DNA of 64,000 bases from Coenobita brevimanus (GCA_032717465.1 CM064666.1:5016528-5080527); one strand, 5' to 3'. Shown: positions 1 to 11,794, counted from the stretch's first letter. Notes: generated from the letters alone by a model not told the origin. Numbers and translations: made by a program.

Positions 1-162
1 CTCTTAAGGCACGATGCTCACGGACATCAGCAAAACTCTGCACTAGCCTACCAAGTTCTTTTCCGGTATATGCATGTAGCACCGCATCATCAGAATACAA
101 CAAATTTGGGATATTCCATTCATCACCATTCATTATCAACGCCATCCCCCTCTCCATTACTC

Positions 163-335
163 GTGAGACCGAGGATGAGATGGAGGGATGGGGTGGAGAG
201 GTATATGAGAGAGGGGGGTGTGAGTTGGGAGCAGGGCAGTGAAATGGCGGGGGACAGGGCGACTTGGAGGCGATTTGTTTGTGGCCACCCCAAACGGGAT
301 TGAGGCGTCTGGCAATAGATAGATAGATAGATAGA
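163..335 (+). mobile_element. RTE-like LINE family A, 3' end fragment
   Basis: This is a 5'-truncated fragment of the LINE family seen again at 417-3060, 4350-6430, 6866-8740 and 11795-12140. It starts in the codons for the conserved RPRMRWRDG stretch near the ORF end. It continues into a family-typical end (GTGGCCACC, then GGGATTGAGGCGTCTGGC) and a short ATAG-repeat tail at about 314-335. The same ATAG/TAGA tail closes the other family A copies, so this is taken as the true 3' terminus. No target duplication was recognised. Confidence 0.7.
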
Positions 336-343
336 CCCCATCT

Positions 344-344
344 C

Positions 345-416
<72 letters not shown>
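344..416. repeat. (AT)n microsatellite
   Basis: A nearly pure AT/TA dinucleotide array lies between the family A LINE tail on the left and an opposite-strand family A copy on the right. Confidence 0.95.
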
Positions 417-419
<3 letters not shown>

Positions 420-3060
420 AACAACCATGGGGACATCACACAACCTTGTAGCATGTCCACACCGATCGTGAAGCATTCACTTAGATCAGGGGTTCTCAAC
501 CTTTTTAATCTTATGTACCCCTTGAAGTCTTTCAGTATTGGTCACGTACCCCTTACCCACAATGCAGCATCAGGAAGGGTAAAAAGAAATGCATGGTTTA
601 TTGACTTAGTTTATTAAGTTTAAATTGTGTTATATATGTGGAGCAGACAAACTTTTCAGTTAATGTGAGTATGTCACTAGAGGTAGTGTTGATAGGAACT
701 AGTTACTGTCATAGAGAAACACTATGTGACTGGCTGCTAGCATGCAATACATTTACTAAAACAGAACTATACCAGACAGTTTTCGATCATTGTGACAGTG
801 AACTAGTGCTGCTTGCAGCTAGTTGCAACTTGTAACTAGTAACAGTGATAGGTAAGTCACTGTGTGTGTGAATAGCATAAAAATAATAATAAAACAGTAC
901 TAAATCAGACACATTGTTCCAATAACTGTGACTGTGAGGTAGTGGTGCTATATACAGCTTATAACTAGTTACTCATGGGGAAATTACAGTGTGCGTGACT
1001 AGCGTCACTAGCATGAAAAAAGTAACAAAATAGAATTAAGGCTTTGTGTTCCACTGACTGCGAACTAATGCTGATTGTTAAGCCTCGCAACTAGTTATTA
1101 GTAACTAGTTACTTACTCATAGGGAAGTCAGTGTGTGTGACTGCATTAAAATACAAGTATATACTAATTCAGTGAGATGGTTGGGCCCGTTTCTTTGCTA
1201 CCAACAAGTCAATCCTCGGCACAGTCTCTGAAAGAGCCACTCTTATGTCGTCTTTGACTGCAAGACGTGAACGTAACTTGTTTCAAGCACAGTGCTAAGA
1301 ATCCCTGCTCACAGCGGTATGTAGAAGGAAACCATTACCAGTTATTATGGCTGCAGTGTAGGCACATGACTTCGTAGCCGCAAGCAAAATCCATGACAAC
1401 TTAAACGAGGAAAAAAAATCAGACTACAAATACACTGGAAACCTGAGGGTGAGGGTAGTGAGGGAAGAGTGGTGAGTGGGTGACAATGAGAGGCGAACAG
1501 TGCGTCTCACTTTGGTACCTGCTCGGTACGCGTGAGGAGTTACGTGATCGATAGAAAAAGCGCAAGGGTGACTACTGTATTATGGGTTTGCAAGGTTGTG
1601 TGGCAAGTGTAGTCCAAGAGAGCTTTCTCTCAAATGACATAACTCCAAGAGTTTCCTTGTTAACGTTGTCACTTAGTGTCCTGGTTCTAGTGGAGGACAC
1701 ATCTAGCCTAGCACATGTAGGCCACTCTCTACAAACAGGTTTGAAGTTATTCAAAACCGAAGTATTTTGAGAAACCTGTCACGTACCCCCAAAATTCCTC
1801 TCACGTACCCCTGGGGGTACGCGTACCCCAGGTTGAGAACCCCTGACTTAGATGCTCATTAACCCTTATGCTTGCTTCACGACCATCATAAACTCTCTTA
1901 ACGGCACCTAGCAGCTTACCATCTTCACCGTAAATGCGCAAAACATTCCACAATCCCTCTCTGTCCACTTTGTCGTATGCTTTTTCCAGTTCCATGAATG
2001 CCATACACACCTTAGAGTCCTTCTCACAAGCCTTCTCCACTATCTGTCTTACCGCAGATATTTGATCCACACATCCTCTGCCACTCCTAATCCCACCCTG
2101 TTCATCACCCTCTAGAACTTCTGATATCTCTCTTACTTTATAATAATTCTTCCATATATCTTCCCTTCTACCCTCATTAAACTTATGCCACGATAATTCT
2201 TGCACTCACTTCGCTCGCCTTTATTTTTGTGGAGGGGTACAATCACAGCCTTTCTCCATTTTGCTGGCACAGTTTCACTCATCCATGACTTCTTACATAT
2301 CTCCACCAAGCACTTCATTCCACCCTCTCCACTACACTTAATCATCTCCGCATACACCTTATCAACCACAGCTGCTTTCCCATTCTTCAGCCGTTTCACT
2401 GCATTCTTCACCTGTATGAGTGTCATGTCTCTTGGCACTGCATTGCTTCTCTGCACACCCCCAAAACCAATCATGTTTACTGCCACTGTGCTCTCTCTAT
2501 TCCCGTTCATCAGGCTTTCAAAATATTCTCTCCATCTGGTCCTTACGTCATTCCCATGGGTTAATAATCTACCACCTACATCCTTCACACCATCACGTTT
2601 CTTTCCGCTTTCACTTCTACATTTCCGCACCTCTTTCCTGAGTAACTTCCTATTTTCAGAGTAGTTTGCATTCATTTTTCTTCCTAGATCATCATTCACC
2701 TCCTTTTTCCTCTTCATTAGTCTCTTTACGTTCTTCTTGCTCTTAATATATTCAGTTCTTATTTCAACTGATCCCCTTTCCTGTAACCACCTTAGCCACA
2801 TCTTCCTCTTTTCCTCCACTGCTCTCTTAACCTCATCATCTCACTATGTCGTACCTTTCATCTTTATTATTACTCCCTCCACATCACACACTGCTTTTGC
2901 ATTTCTAACTAAGCAATCCCTAACGGCATTCTACAAGCTGTCCAGATCCATTTCATTCCAATTCACTGATTCTAACACCTCCTCTACTTTGGTCCTGTAA
3001 TCACCGGGCATTTCTTTGATTCCCAACTTCTCAATTTTCAGTCTTTCGCCCTGACTGCTC
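417..3060 (-). mobile_element. RTE-like LINE family A copy, split by a hAT element
   Basis: A reverse-transcriptase fragment reads on the minus strand. Residues typical of the region before RT (WNEMDLDSLWNAVRDCLV) lie at about 2960-2880. Codons around 2800-2140 cover the template-binding part (KNYRGISL). A second frame at about 2205-1860 carries DQISAVRQIVEKA and the ELEKAYDKVDREGLW catalytic-aspartate region. The copy is interrupted at 479/1853 by a hAT element and resumes at 478-417, where NHGD-type codons match the sequence near 5590. Several frameshifts and stops make it dead. The family is judged RTE-like from its RT order and from the FGHVERM C-terminal motif in sister copies; clade assignment is tentative. 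The right edge is set by the TAA repeat. Confidence 0.8.
487..1845. mobile_element. non-autonomous hAT DNA transposon
   Basis: The element is bounded by 16-bp perfect terminal inverted repeats CAGGGGTTCTCAACCT and flanked by a perfect 8-bp target duplication ACTTAGAT (479-486 and 1846-1853). CAGGGGTTCTCAACC ends and 8-bp duplications are hallmarks of the hAT superfamily. It is 1,359 bp long with no transposase-like reading frame, so it depends on a partner element. The body at about 640-1160 contains roughly four diverged units of ~125 bp built around AACTAGTTACT and GTCACTGTGTGTGTGA motifs. The right terminus repeats GGGGGTACGCGTACCCC. It interrupts a family A LINE and is therefore younger than that insertion. 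Confidence 0.93.
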
Positions 3061-3082
3061 CTCTCTCTCACTTCCTCCTCCT

Positions 3083-3240
3083 TTTTTTTTTTTCTTCTTC
3101 TAATAATAATAATAATAATGATAATAATAATAATAATAATAATAATAATTGTAAAAATAATAATAATAATAATAACAATAGTAATAATAATTAATAATCA
3201 GAAGAAGATGAGAAAGAAGAAGAAGACCATAAATTTGTCA
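3083..3240. repeat. (TAA)n microsatellite, interrupted
   Basis: An imperfect TAA/AAT trinucleotide array follows a pyrimidine run and ends in an AGAAGA-rich stretch. It adjoins the 5' edge of the family A LINE copy. Confidence 0.9.
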
Positions 3241-3806
3241 AAAAACAATTTCGAGTAAAAAAAAAAAAACTCCCATAGCCGTTAATTACTACAAGCCGAG
3301 CTATAAAAGGACCTTGAGATCAAGGTCACTGATCTTGCATAATTCACCTCATGTCATTACAGTCTTCCATGTTTAATGGCTCTAGCTCTAATCCTTCTTG
3401 GGAAATTAGGTGACATCCAGAATATCCGTACCAGTTTCTTACCGTATGCAGTATCAGAGAATATTCAACCGTTTGGAACCATTCTATCTTCCACAAGAGG
3501 CCGCCTAAAGGCTATATTGCAATGAAATTTCACCCTTCTAGCTTAAGCAGTTATTGAAATAGCACCTGCACCCCCCCCCCTTTTTTTTTACATTATGAAT
3601 AATATTTGGTGATCTGGTTATAGACTGTCAATATATTTGGCCAAAAGAAGCAAACAGCTGAGAAACAACCTAAGTTTCAAGGCTCTAGGCCAGAGAGCCC
3701 CCGAGTAATGGCCATTACCTTATTCAGCGGAAAGAACAATAGGAATATTGACAAAAACAAGAAAACTCCCTCAGGGATGTGAAAAGTTTTAACAGTAACA
3801 TTAAAT
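3241..3806. other. unassigned sequence
   Basis: I recognise no gene, terminal repeats or long open frame here. A C run followed by a T run occurs at about 3571-3590. Confidence 0.5.

Positions 3807-3807
<1 letters not shown>

Positions 3808-3838
<31 letters not shown>
3808..3838. repeat. (TCA)n microsatellite
   Basis: About ten TCA units. Confidence 0.9.
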
Positions 3839-3884
3839 GATTATCACGATAATAACATAAACAAAATTATACATACAGTTTCTG

Positions 3885-3928
3885 TCTGAATGTCTGTCTG
3901 TCTTTGTCTGTCTGTCTGTCTGTCTGTC

Positions 3929-3996
<68 letters not shown>
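3885..3996. repeat. (TCTG)n-(TC)n compound microsatellite
   Basis: CTGT/TCTG tetranucleotides run to about 3930 and are followed by a pure TC array to 3996. Apparent Leu/Ser-repeat proteins here are artefacts of the repeat. Confidence 0.95.
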
Positions 3997-3998
<2 letters not shown>

Positions 3999-4170
3999 AT
4001 GCTGACTTTTCATCGACAGCAGAAATTAAAAACGACAGTAATTATCCTGCATCACCAAGAGAGAGAGAGAGAGAGACCCGAGGGAAGGAAGAGGATGGCA
4101 GTGTGACAGTAATGACCACTAAATCTCTTCCTTTGTTCCCCCATGAGTCTGGCAGGGAAGTATGTGCTGG

Positions 4171-4172
<2 letters not shown>

Positions 4173-4230
<58 letters not shown>
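4173..4230. repeat. (TC)n microsatellite
   Basis: Pure TC array, with a small GA run nearby at about 4060-4075. Confidence 0.95.
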
Positions 4231-4232
<2 letters not shown>

Positions 4233-4349
4233 CTATACAAACAATACAAACTGGGAAACTTCAGAATTACTAACTGCACATCACCTCGGATGGAGGGTGT
4301 CGGAGAAGCATATGGAAGGCAGACATGGTGGTCATGAAGAGAGAAGGGA

Positions 4350-6430
4350 TTGTCTATCTATCTGTCTACTGCCAGATGCCTTAATCCCATGACGGTTGGC
4401 CACAAACAAATCGCCTCTATGTCTCCCTGTCCACCGCCATTTTGTTGCCCTGTTCCCAGCTCACTCTCCCCTCCCTCCTATACCTCTCCATCCCCATCCC
4501 TCCATCTCATCCTTGGCCTCCCCCTCCCACTCCCCCTCCACCTCACATATACTGTCCTCTTCAGTCTCTCGCTTTCCATCCTCTCAACATGGCCAAACCA
4601 CCTCAGTGTGTTTCTCTTAACGCTTCCCACCACATCCACATCCACACCACAACGCTCCTTCACTTCCTCATTTGTCAGTCTGTCTCTCCATGTGACTCCA
4701 TATGACCCTCTCAAGTAACTCATTTCCACTGCTCAAGCTCATGACTTGTGTCCCTCAAACAAAATCCAAACTTCACTTCCATACTTTAGAGTTGGTATCA
4801 CAATACTGTCATGCAGCAGCTTATTTTTCTATTTTATTTTTATTTTACTTGTCCGACCCTGGGCAAAGGCTTCAGTGCCTATTCCCAAGTCCCAGTAGTC
4901 CTTCTTGGGGCCCAGTAGTCCTCTTACATCTCCACATGTCACCACTTCGGCGCTAACACCCACCATCCATATTGAATGCATGCTAGGGCTGTCTCATACA
5001 GGACTGGTGTATTGGTATTAGCGGGGGTACTTTTATGACATGTCGGCGGGTCAACTGGTTGATCAGAAAGGTCTGCCTTTTATGAAATTCAAATCCTTAA
5101 ACTGTTTTGTCCCAGCCGGGATTCGAACCTGGGTCCATTAGGACTGCAGGCCGCCTCTCTACCGATTCATCCACCGCCTCTTCCTGTTTTTTATCACTGC
5201 TTTCAAAGAACCAGCAACTTTTCTTCCTTGTAGTACCCTTTCAAGCACTCCAGCCTCTAAACTTCCATCCTTACACATCACACTACCCAAGTACTTAATC
5301 TCACTCACATTTTCCATTTCCTCCTCATCCAGCCTCACTGTACCTTCAGTGGCTTCATTTTTCTCGAAGACCATAACTTTACTCTTCCCTACATTCACCT
5401 TCAGATTCCTTTTCGTCCACACTCTCCCAAACTCATTCATCAAGCCTTGCAGCTCCCCTTCGTCTTCACTTAACAGCACAGTATCATCCGCAAACAAGAG
5501 TTCATGGGCAAACACTGCCCTCTCTCATTAGGGCAACTCCAACATCCACTGCCCTATCTAGTATGTCTTTTATAACCATATTCATGTGCAGATTGAACAA
5601 CCATGGGGACCTGACACATCCCCGTTTCAATCCAACTTTCAAATAGAAAAATTCACTCGGTTCACTATTCACATACAATGTAGCCTTAGCACCCTCATAC
5701 AGTACATACTCTGCACGGCATTCAACAACTTCTCATTTACTCCATAAAATCTTAATACTTTCCACATTCCTTGTCTATCCTCCTTGTCATATGCTTTCTC
5801 TAAATCCATGAAGGCTCCATACAACTTCTTTCTCTTCTCTAGAACTTTTCCACCAAAGTCGTAAGAATGAATACCTGATCTGCACAACCTCTTTCCTTCC
5901 TAAAACCTCCCTGTTCTTCTCCAACTAATTCCTCTGTTATTTCCCTAACTCTGTCAAAAGGTATCCTACCATATACTTTTCCTATTACGCTAAGAAGACA
6001 AATGCCCCTATGATTACTACACAGTTCTCTTTCCCCTTTTCCTTTGTTCAGGGGATTTATTATACCTGACTTCCAATCTTCCGGGACTCTACCTTCCTCC
6101 CAGGCCAATCTGCACATCTTTCACATTTATTCCGCTACTATTTCCCCCATGTTTCAGCATTTCACCACACACTCTATCAATTCCTTGGGCTTTCCTCATT
6201 TTGACTTTCTTCATTGCTTCCACAACTTCCATCCTACTGATTTCTTTCTCGTTTCTTACCTTCCTCCTCCCAGCCATTCTCTAGTCACTTATACTCGCAT
6301 TACTTTCAGTCTCTACTGTATGTTCAACAATTTATTAAAGTGTTCTCTCCATCTACTCACTTTTACTCCCCTCACCACTTAACAAAATTTCACCAACTAT
6401 ACTCTTTTTATTATAACTTGGCCTAAAATT
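4350..6430 (-). mobile_element. RTE-like LINE family A copy with SINE insertion
   Basis: This is the most complete minus-strand copy of family A. Reading from right to left, frames carry ISRMEVVEAMKKVKMRKAQG (about 6240), WKSGIINPLNKGKGERELC (about 6070), MDLEKAYDKEDRQG (about 5810), the catalytic LLFADDTVLLSEDEGELQG (about 5500-5440), IKYLGSVMCKDGSLEAGV (about 5300) and LRWFGHVERMESERL (about 4600). It ends in the family 3' terminus and a TCTA-type tail (minus sense TAGA) at 4350-4368. The RT is in several frames with stops, so it is a pseudogene. A SINE-like sequence interrupts it at about 4823-5180. The upstream limit near 6430 is approximate. Confidence 0.83.
4823..5180 (-). mobile_element. 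tRNA-derived SINE-like insertion
   Basis: On the minus strand the unit begins with a tRNA-like head: an A-box-like TGGATGAATCGGTAGAG at about 5174-5156 and a perfect B box GGTTCGAATCC at 5129-5119. A ~250-nt unrelated body follows and ends in an A-rich tail, seen as T-rich sequence at 4822-4852. It breaks the family A LINE between the GRKVAGSLKAVIKN and LLHDSIVIPTL coding segments that are contiguous in the copy at 8225-8345. About 20 nt of LINE sequence appear lost at the junction, and no target duplication was found. The head is not a good functional tRNA. Confidence 0.72.
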
Positions 6431-6865
6431 GCCATCTTTCAATCTAAATAGCAGATCTGTAAAAACAGTTGTGCACTAAAATAATATACTTGTCACAAAG
6501 ATCTGCTACGGGCAGGATGTGGGGCAGTAGGATTGTCATTTTCTGCCACTGAACTCGGTAAACTAAGCTGGCAAAAGGACAAAAATATTGAAAAAATGGA
6601 GATAAACGTACTTTACAGTGCATCTTCTTCAGAATTATGATGAGAGTCCGTCACTTTTCTCCCTCATGAATCGTATCGATGAGAATAATTTACGGGCAGA
6701 GAAACATGCTAAGCCTCCCTCAACTTCGAAATATTAGCCAACAGCGAAAAGTGATTAGTAGCTGAGGTGAAACATTAGGAACATAAGAACATTGCCTTGG
6801 CATAGAGATATGTTTCAGCCGTGGAAAGAACGAAGCATGAGAGATGAAATATTATGACAAAGCAA
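6431..6865. other. unassigned sequence between LINE fragments
   Basis: No recognisable coding motif, repeat array or terminal repeat was found between the two oppositely oriented family A copies. Confidence 0.4.
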
Positions 6866-7212
6866 ATATGGTGGGATTCTTATCGATAGAGTTAGGAAAA
6901 TAACCGAGGAATTAGTTGGAGGAAAACTAGAGAATTTTGGAGAGGAACAGGTTGCATGGTTAGGATACTCGTTCTAAGATACTCAACGAAAAGTGCCTGG
7001 AGATGTAAACGAAGTTGTGTACTGTCGTCATGATTGTGGAGAAAGCATATGACAGTAGAAAGGTAGGGAATAAGATATGGAGTAGATGGAAAACTGTTGA
7101 ACAGTGTGCGTGTGGATAATAAACTAAGCGAATTCCTTGATCTGAGTGTTGGACTGAAGCAGAGAAGTGTCACGTCTCCGTAGTTTTTCATACTGCATGT
7201 GGACTGAGTAAT
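6866..7212 (+). mobile_element. family A LINE fragment (RT middle part)
   Basis: A plus-strand, stop-ridden match to the RT middle: LIDRVRKITEELVGG at about 6880-6925, an EKAYD-like degenerate segment near 7040, and a LKQ-SVTSP-type segment at about 7155-7185. It stops near 7212, where the next copy begins with upstream RT sequence. The coding order goes backwards at the junction, so this is a separate truncated copy or a rearrangement. Confidence 0.65.
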
Positions 7213-8740
7213 AAAAGAAGGAGGGAGATGAGAAGGGAGGAAAAAATCAGTAGGATGGAAGTAGTGGAAACAATGAAGATTGTTAAAATGGGGAAAGTCC
7301 CAGGAATTGGTGGAATGTGTGGTGAAATGCTGAAGCATAGGGGAGAGATAGTAGTGGAGTGGATATAGAAGGTGTGCAGGTTGGCCTGTGAGGAAGGTAG
7401 GGCCCCTGAAGGTTGGAAGTCAGGTAAAATTGTTCTCCTGTACAAAGAAAAAGAGGAAAAGAAGAGTGTGGTATCATAAGGGCTGTTGTCGTAGTGTTAC
7501 AGGAAATGTATATGGTAAGGTACTTGTTGACAGAGTTAGGAATATATCAAATGAAGTACAGCAGTTGGAGAGGAACAGGGAAGTTTTAGGAAGGGAAGAG
7601 GGTTTGTAGATCAGATATTCATCCATAAGTGTTTATTGGAAATTATTCTAGAGACGGGAGAGAAATTGTATGCTGCGTTTATGGATTTGGGGAAAGCATA
7701 TGAGAGTGGATAAACAAGGAATGTGGAAAATATTATGAATATCTGGAGTAAATGGGAAGTTGTTGAATACCGTGAATAGTATGTATGATGGCGCTAGGAC
7801 TGCAGTGTATGTAGATCGTGAAGTGAGTGAAGTTTCCTATCACAATATTGGATTGAAACATGGATGTGCCATGTCTCCACGGTTGCTGAACTTGTATATG
7901 GATAGGGTTATCAAAAAGATACAAGGTAGGGCAGTGGATGTTCAAGCGGCCCTGATAAGAGAGGGCAACGTTTGGATTGTTAAGTGAAGACGAAAGGGAA
8001 CTGCAAGGCTTGGAGTATGAGTTTGGGAGAATGTGTAAGAAATGGAACTTAAAGATGACTGTAAGGAGGAGAAAAGTTGTGGTCTTAAAGAGAAGTGAAT
8101 TCAATCAATGCACAGTGAAGCTGCACGGTGAGAAAACGGAAAATGTGAATGCATTTCAGTACTTTGGTAGCGTGATGAGTATGGATGAAAGTTTAGAGGA
8201 TGAAGTGCTTGAAAGGGCTCAATAGGGAAGAAAAGTTGATGTTTCTTTTAATGCAATGATAAGTAATAGGGAAGTGAACATGACAGTAATGAAGTTGCTG
8301 CATGAAAATATTGTGATACCAACTCTCACGTATGGAAGTCAAGAGCGATAGCAGTGGAATTGAGTTATACGAGAGGAGCATGTGGAGCTACGTGGAGAGA
8401 CAGACTGACAAATGAGGAAGTGAAGGAGCATTGTGGTGTGAATGTGGATGTATTAGAAAGCGTTAGGAGAAATACAATGAGACGATTTGGCCATGTGGAG
8501 AGGATGGACAACGAGAGACTAACGAGGAGAGTGTATATGAATGAGGTGGAGAGGGGTTGAGGAAGGAGGAGATTGAGGATGAGATGGAGGGATGGAGTGG
8601 AGAGGTATATGAGAGAGGGTGTGTGTGAGCTGGGAGGAAGGCAGCAAAAGGGCAGGGGACAGGGCGACATGTAGGAGGTTTGCCTGTGGCCACCCTTTAC
8701 GGGATTAAGGAGGCTGGCTGTAGATAGATAGATAGACTAT
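7213..8740 (+). mobile_element. family A LINE copy with 3' end
   Basis: Plus-strand degenerate ORF2. ISRMEVVETMKIVKMGKVPG lies at about 7246, then the GEEQG..RKGRGFVDQ region (about 7565-7615), AAFMDLGKAYES (about 7670), LKHGCAMSPRLLNLYMDRV (about 7850-7910), LSEDERELQGLEYEFGRM (about 7975-8035), an IVIPTLTYGS-like stretch (about 8310) and MRRFGHVERMDNERL (about 8478-8522). It ends at the family 3' terminus with a TAGA-repeat tail at 8722-8738. Many stops and frameshifts. Its uninterrupted 8225-8345 segment reveals the SINE insertion in the 4.35-6.43 kb copy. Confidence 0.8.
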
Positions 8741-8775
8741 CATTATTATTGTTATTATCATCATCATCATGATCA

Positions 8776-8827
<52 letters not shown>

Positions 8828-8935
8828 CTTTCGCTACCACTACTTCATCTACTATTTCTTCTTCTACTGCTACTACTACTGCTATTACTACTACTTCTAC
8901 TACTACTTTTACTACTTCCACTACTACTACTATAC
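8741..8935. repeat. (TCA)n, (TTA)n and (ACT/TTC)n trinucleotide arrays
   Basis: TTATTG and TCA units are followed by a TTA array at about 8777-8827 and an imperfect ACT/TTC-type array at about 8835-8930, directly after the LINE tail. Confidence 0.9.
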
Positions 8936-9013
8936 GACGACTACTGACCCTAATACTAATACTTCAAAAACCTTTCCAAATACTACATTGTTAAAATCCT
9001 CTCCCTCTCTGTC

Positions 9014-9016
<3 letters not shown>

Positions 9017-9102
<86 letters not shown>

Positions 9103-9107
9103 GGGGG
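9017..9107. repeat. (GT)n microsatellite with G run
   Basis: About 80 bp of GT dinucleotides followed by a run of about ten G. Confidence 0.95.
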
Positions 9108-9159
9108 AGATCAATTAAGCGTATTTACTCACACGACTTAAACCTCATTGAACTGACTC

Positions 9160-10300
9160 CTTAATGGACCAGGCTGAGGGATGGTTGTGGGAGGGAACGA
9201 GGAAGGATGGAGGAAAAATGAGAAAGGAGAAATGGTGGAGGAAGGAAGCGAGGGGGGAGGTGAGACGGTGGAGGAAGAAGGAGAGGAGAGACGTAAGAAA
9301 ACACAATGAAAGCTGAGGGGAAGGAAAGGAAGGTTGGCAAAAGGGAGAAATGGTGGAGGAACCAGGAAAGAAGTGAGGAAAGAAGGTGGAGGAAAGTGGA
9401 AAGGAGCAACGAAAGGAGAGGATATGGAGGAAGAAGTGGAGAGAAAAGCAACTGAAAGGAAAAGGTGGAAGAATTCAAAATGTAGGGAGGAGAGCAAAGA
9501 AGAAGCGGAGGACGAAAGAGGAGACGGGAGTAGAAGGAATATCTGGAGGTAAGGGGATGGAGGGGGAGAGGTAGAAAAGGTGAAAAAAAAAAAAAAAAAG
9601 GATTCTAGAGAAAGGAGAAGAAGAGAAACAAGAGAAGTGATGGGCGGAGAGGAAAGTAAAGAAGCAGAGGAAAGAAGAAAGGGGTAGGAAAATACAGGAA
9701 GAAAAGAAGAGGATAGGTAGAGGAGGGAGAGAATAGGCCAGAAAGGAAATTATGGAAGGAGAGGAGAAAATTGCAAAAGTAGAACAGTGAGAAGCAAAGG
9801 AGAGAAAAGAGAGGGGGGAAGAAAATGAAGACGAATCGGAAGAAGGGGCTGGATGAAAGGAAAAAATGGAAAGGAATGAAGAGGAAATACAGTTGTGGAG
9901 AAGATTAAATAAAAAATAAGAAATGAGGATGACATGAAAGTGAAGGGCGTAGAAGAGAGGAGAGGAAAGGAGAGGAGATATGAGGGAAGGAGCGAGTGGA
10001 AAGATGACACGATACGAGAGGATAGGAGAGGATGAAAGTAGACAAGATAGGTCAGGATCAGAGGAAAATGTACAGGAGAAGAAAATTAAAGAGAAGAGAG
10101 GAGAGAGAGGAAGCCAAGAGAAAAGGAAAGGAGAAAGTCTAAGAGGAGAGAAGAGATCTCAAAGAGAGAAATGAAAGATGAGATGAGAAAATATTAGACA
10201 AGTAGAGAAAAACCTGGAACCGGGAGGGAAAAGAATGAAGGAGATGAGGTAGAGAAAAGGAGAGAAAAAAGAGAAAGATGAGGCAATAACAGTGAGTAAG
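9160..10300. repeat. polypurine (G/A) block of 1.1 kb
   Basis: The plus strand is almost entirely G and A, built from variants of GGAGAGGAAG, AAAGGAGAGG and GAAGAAGAG, with an A run near 9582-9599. No fixed period was recognised by eye. The Lys/Glu/Arg and Ser/Pro/Phe-rich frames on the two strands are compositional and are not called genes. Confidence 0.85.
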
Positions 10301-11064
10301 CTGGTTCCTGGTGGAGGAAGTTGTGTAAATTAGACAGTAGTATCACAAACTCCCTCCCCCCCCCCTCTCTCTCTCTCATGCTACATACCCATCTTCAACA
10401 TTTAGCGTTTGCTTCAGTCTGCTTGTTTTAGAACACAAAAACTGACCGGAAGATCATGATCAGAATGTGTGAGTGTTTGTACTGATTCGCGGATGAAGTG
10501 ATTAAAATCTGGTGAAGTAGGTCATTAAGGACGAGAGGACGTGAGGAAAGGAGAGGGGAGAAGGATAGAAGGGAAGACAGAGAGGCGGGTTAAAGAGGAG
10601 AGTCTGGAGAGAGTACGGAGGAGTTTAAATCAAGGCAAACTGCAACAGACTTTTGGGTCTTTCGAGGTTGTTTTTTGCATGATACGTTGTAACCAACGCA
10701 AATATTCAATCTGTCAAAGACAAGGATAGGAAAGCAGGAAGGTTCCCTATCCACCAAACCCTCCACTCGAAACTGACAGGAAATAGTGAGAACGAACACC
10801 ATGCAGCAATGATAAGCTGTCATGCAAATTTAATAGGAAACAGTGAACAGAATATATATTCTGTATTATTTAACCTGCAAGGCAAAGACATCGTCAACTT
10901 AAGGGACATGTTGTTGCTTTGTGGTTTCTGTCACACCGTCCATTTTTTGAACTGTAAGACATCTTAGTTCATAAACGTATTATTCAGAAATGAGCACACT
11001 TAACTGGGGATTAGGAAACATATACGTATCTAGGCGGTTTTTAAATGTTGATACCGTGTCACAG
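10301..11064. other. unassigned sequence
   Basis: It contains a C/TC-rich tract at about 10350-10378 and a further purine-rich stretch at about 10530-10620. Otherwise I see no gene or element signature. Confidence 0.4.
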
Positions 11065-11068
11065 TTAA

Positions 11069-11606
11069 CCCGTCCCCACCCCGAAGGGGCTCGGGGACGG
11101 GTATTATTTCCACTCGGTTTGTCTGTCTGTCTGTCTGTCTCTGTTAACAACTTTACGCAATAACTACTGGTGCGATTTTCACTAAAATTACAGGGATGAT
11201 TGGCTATGACCTCCTGATAACCCAAAAATTTTGGGCCAAACTGAACCAAGACCCAGGCTGTAGGCCCAAAATGTGTAAAAAAAGAAAGAAAGAAAAAAAA
11301 AAAAAACAGGGAAGGGTAAAAATAGTTTTTTTCGCCATGGCTCCTTTCAAACTCGTCATATCGACATGAAACCAAAACCTAAAAGTGTATCTTTCAAATC
11401 TGCATTTTATAACATGCTTCATTCCATCATGGGGGTCATCCCCTGTTAGTTATAAGATGTCAAAGACAGATGGGTCGGGCCTAAAATTTCAAATGGGCAT
11501 AAAATAGTTAATTTTCACCCAATTTACTCCAAATTGGATAAGTGAACTCTTTGACCAGATATCCTGTTTGTTTATAGGTCAGCACTAAATGACTGCCGGG
11601 GACGGG
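11069..11606. mobile_element. piggyBac-like MITE candidate
   Basis: Terminal inverted repeats CCCGTCCCC (11069-11077) and GGGGACGGG (11598-11606) are flanked by TTAA (11065-11068) on the left and TTAG (11607-11610), one base off TTAA, on the right. Just inside the left end the repeat is mirrored at 11093-11101, giving a strong C/G hairpin. piggyBac-type elements insert at TTAA with short CCC-starting ends. The 538-bp body has no transposase frame but contains a CTGT-repeat tract. Superfamily assignment rests on the ends only. Confidence 0.55.
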
Positions 11607-11627
11607 TTAGCTTTGCCTTGGCATCGC

Positions 11628-11630
<3 letters not shown>

Positions 11631-11698
<68 letters not shown>
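11631..11698. repeat. (AT)n microsatellite
   Basis: Pure AT array just right of the MITE candidate. Confidence 0.95.
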
Positions 11699-11700
<2 letters not shown>

Positions 11701-11794
11701 CGTAGATTTCATTGTCACTGTAAAGTGATTGTCCAGGTAGATAATGAAATAAACCAAGTGCAGTTTTTTGTTGAGAATCATTTCTCAGCTGAAA

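Noticed and set aside
3890..4340. Several Ser/Leu- and Arg/Glu-repeat proteins
   Set aside because: They are translations of TC/GA arrays in all frames, with no other coding evidence. The same applies at 12.5, 25.4, 27.4 and 45.0 kb.
5105..5180. A tRNA gene on the minus strand
   Set aside because: The B box is perfect but the arms do not fold into a good cloverleaf, and it is joined to a SINE-like body with an A-rich tail.
8769..8935. Poly-Ile/Asn/Tyr proteins
   Set aside because: Trinucleotide repeats only.
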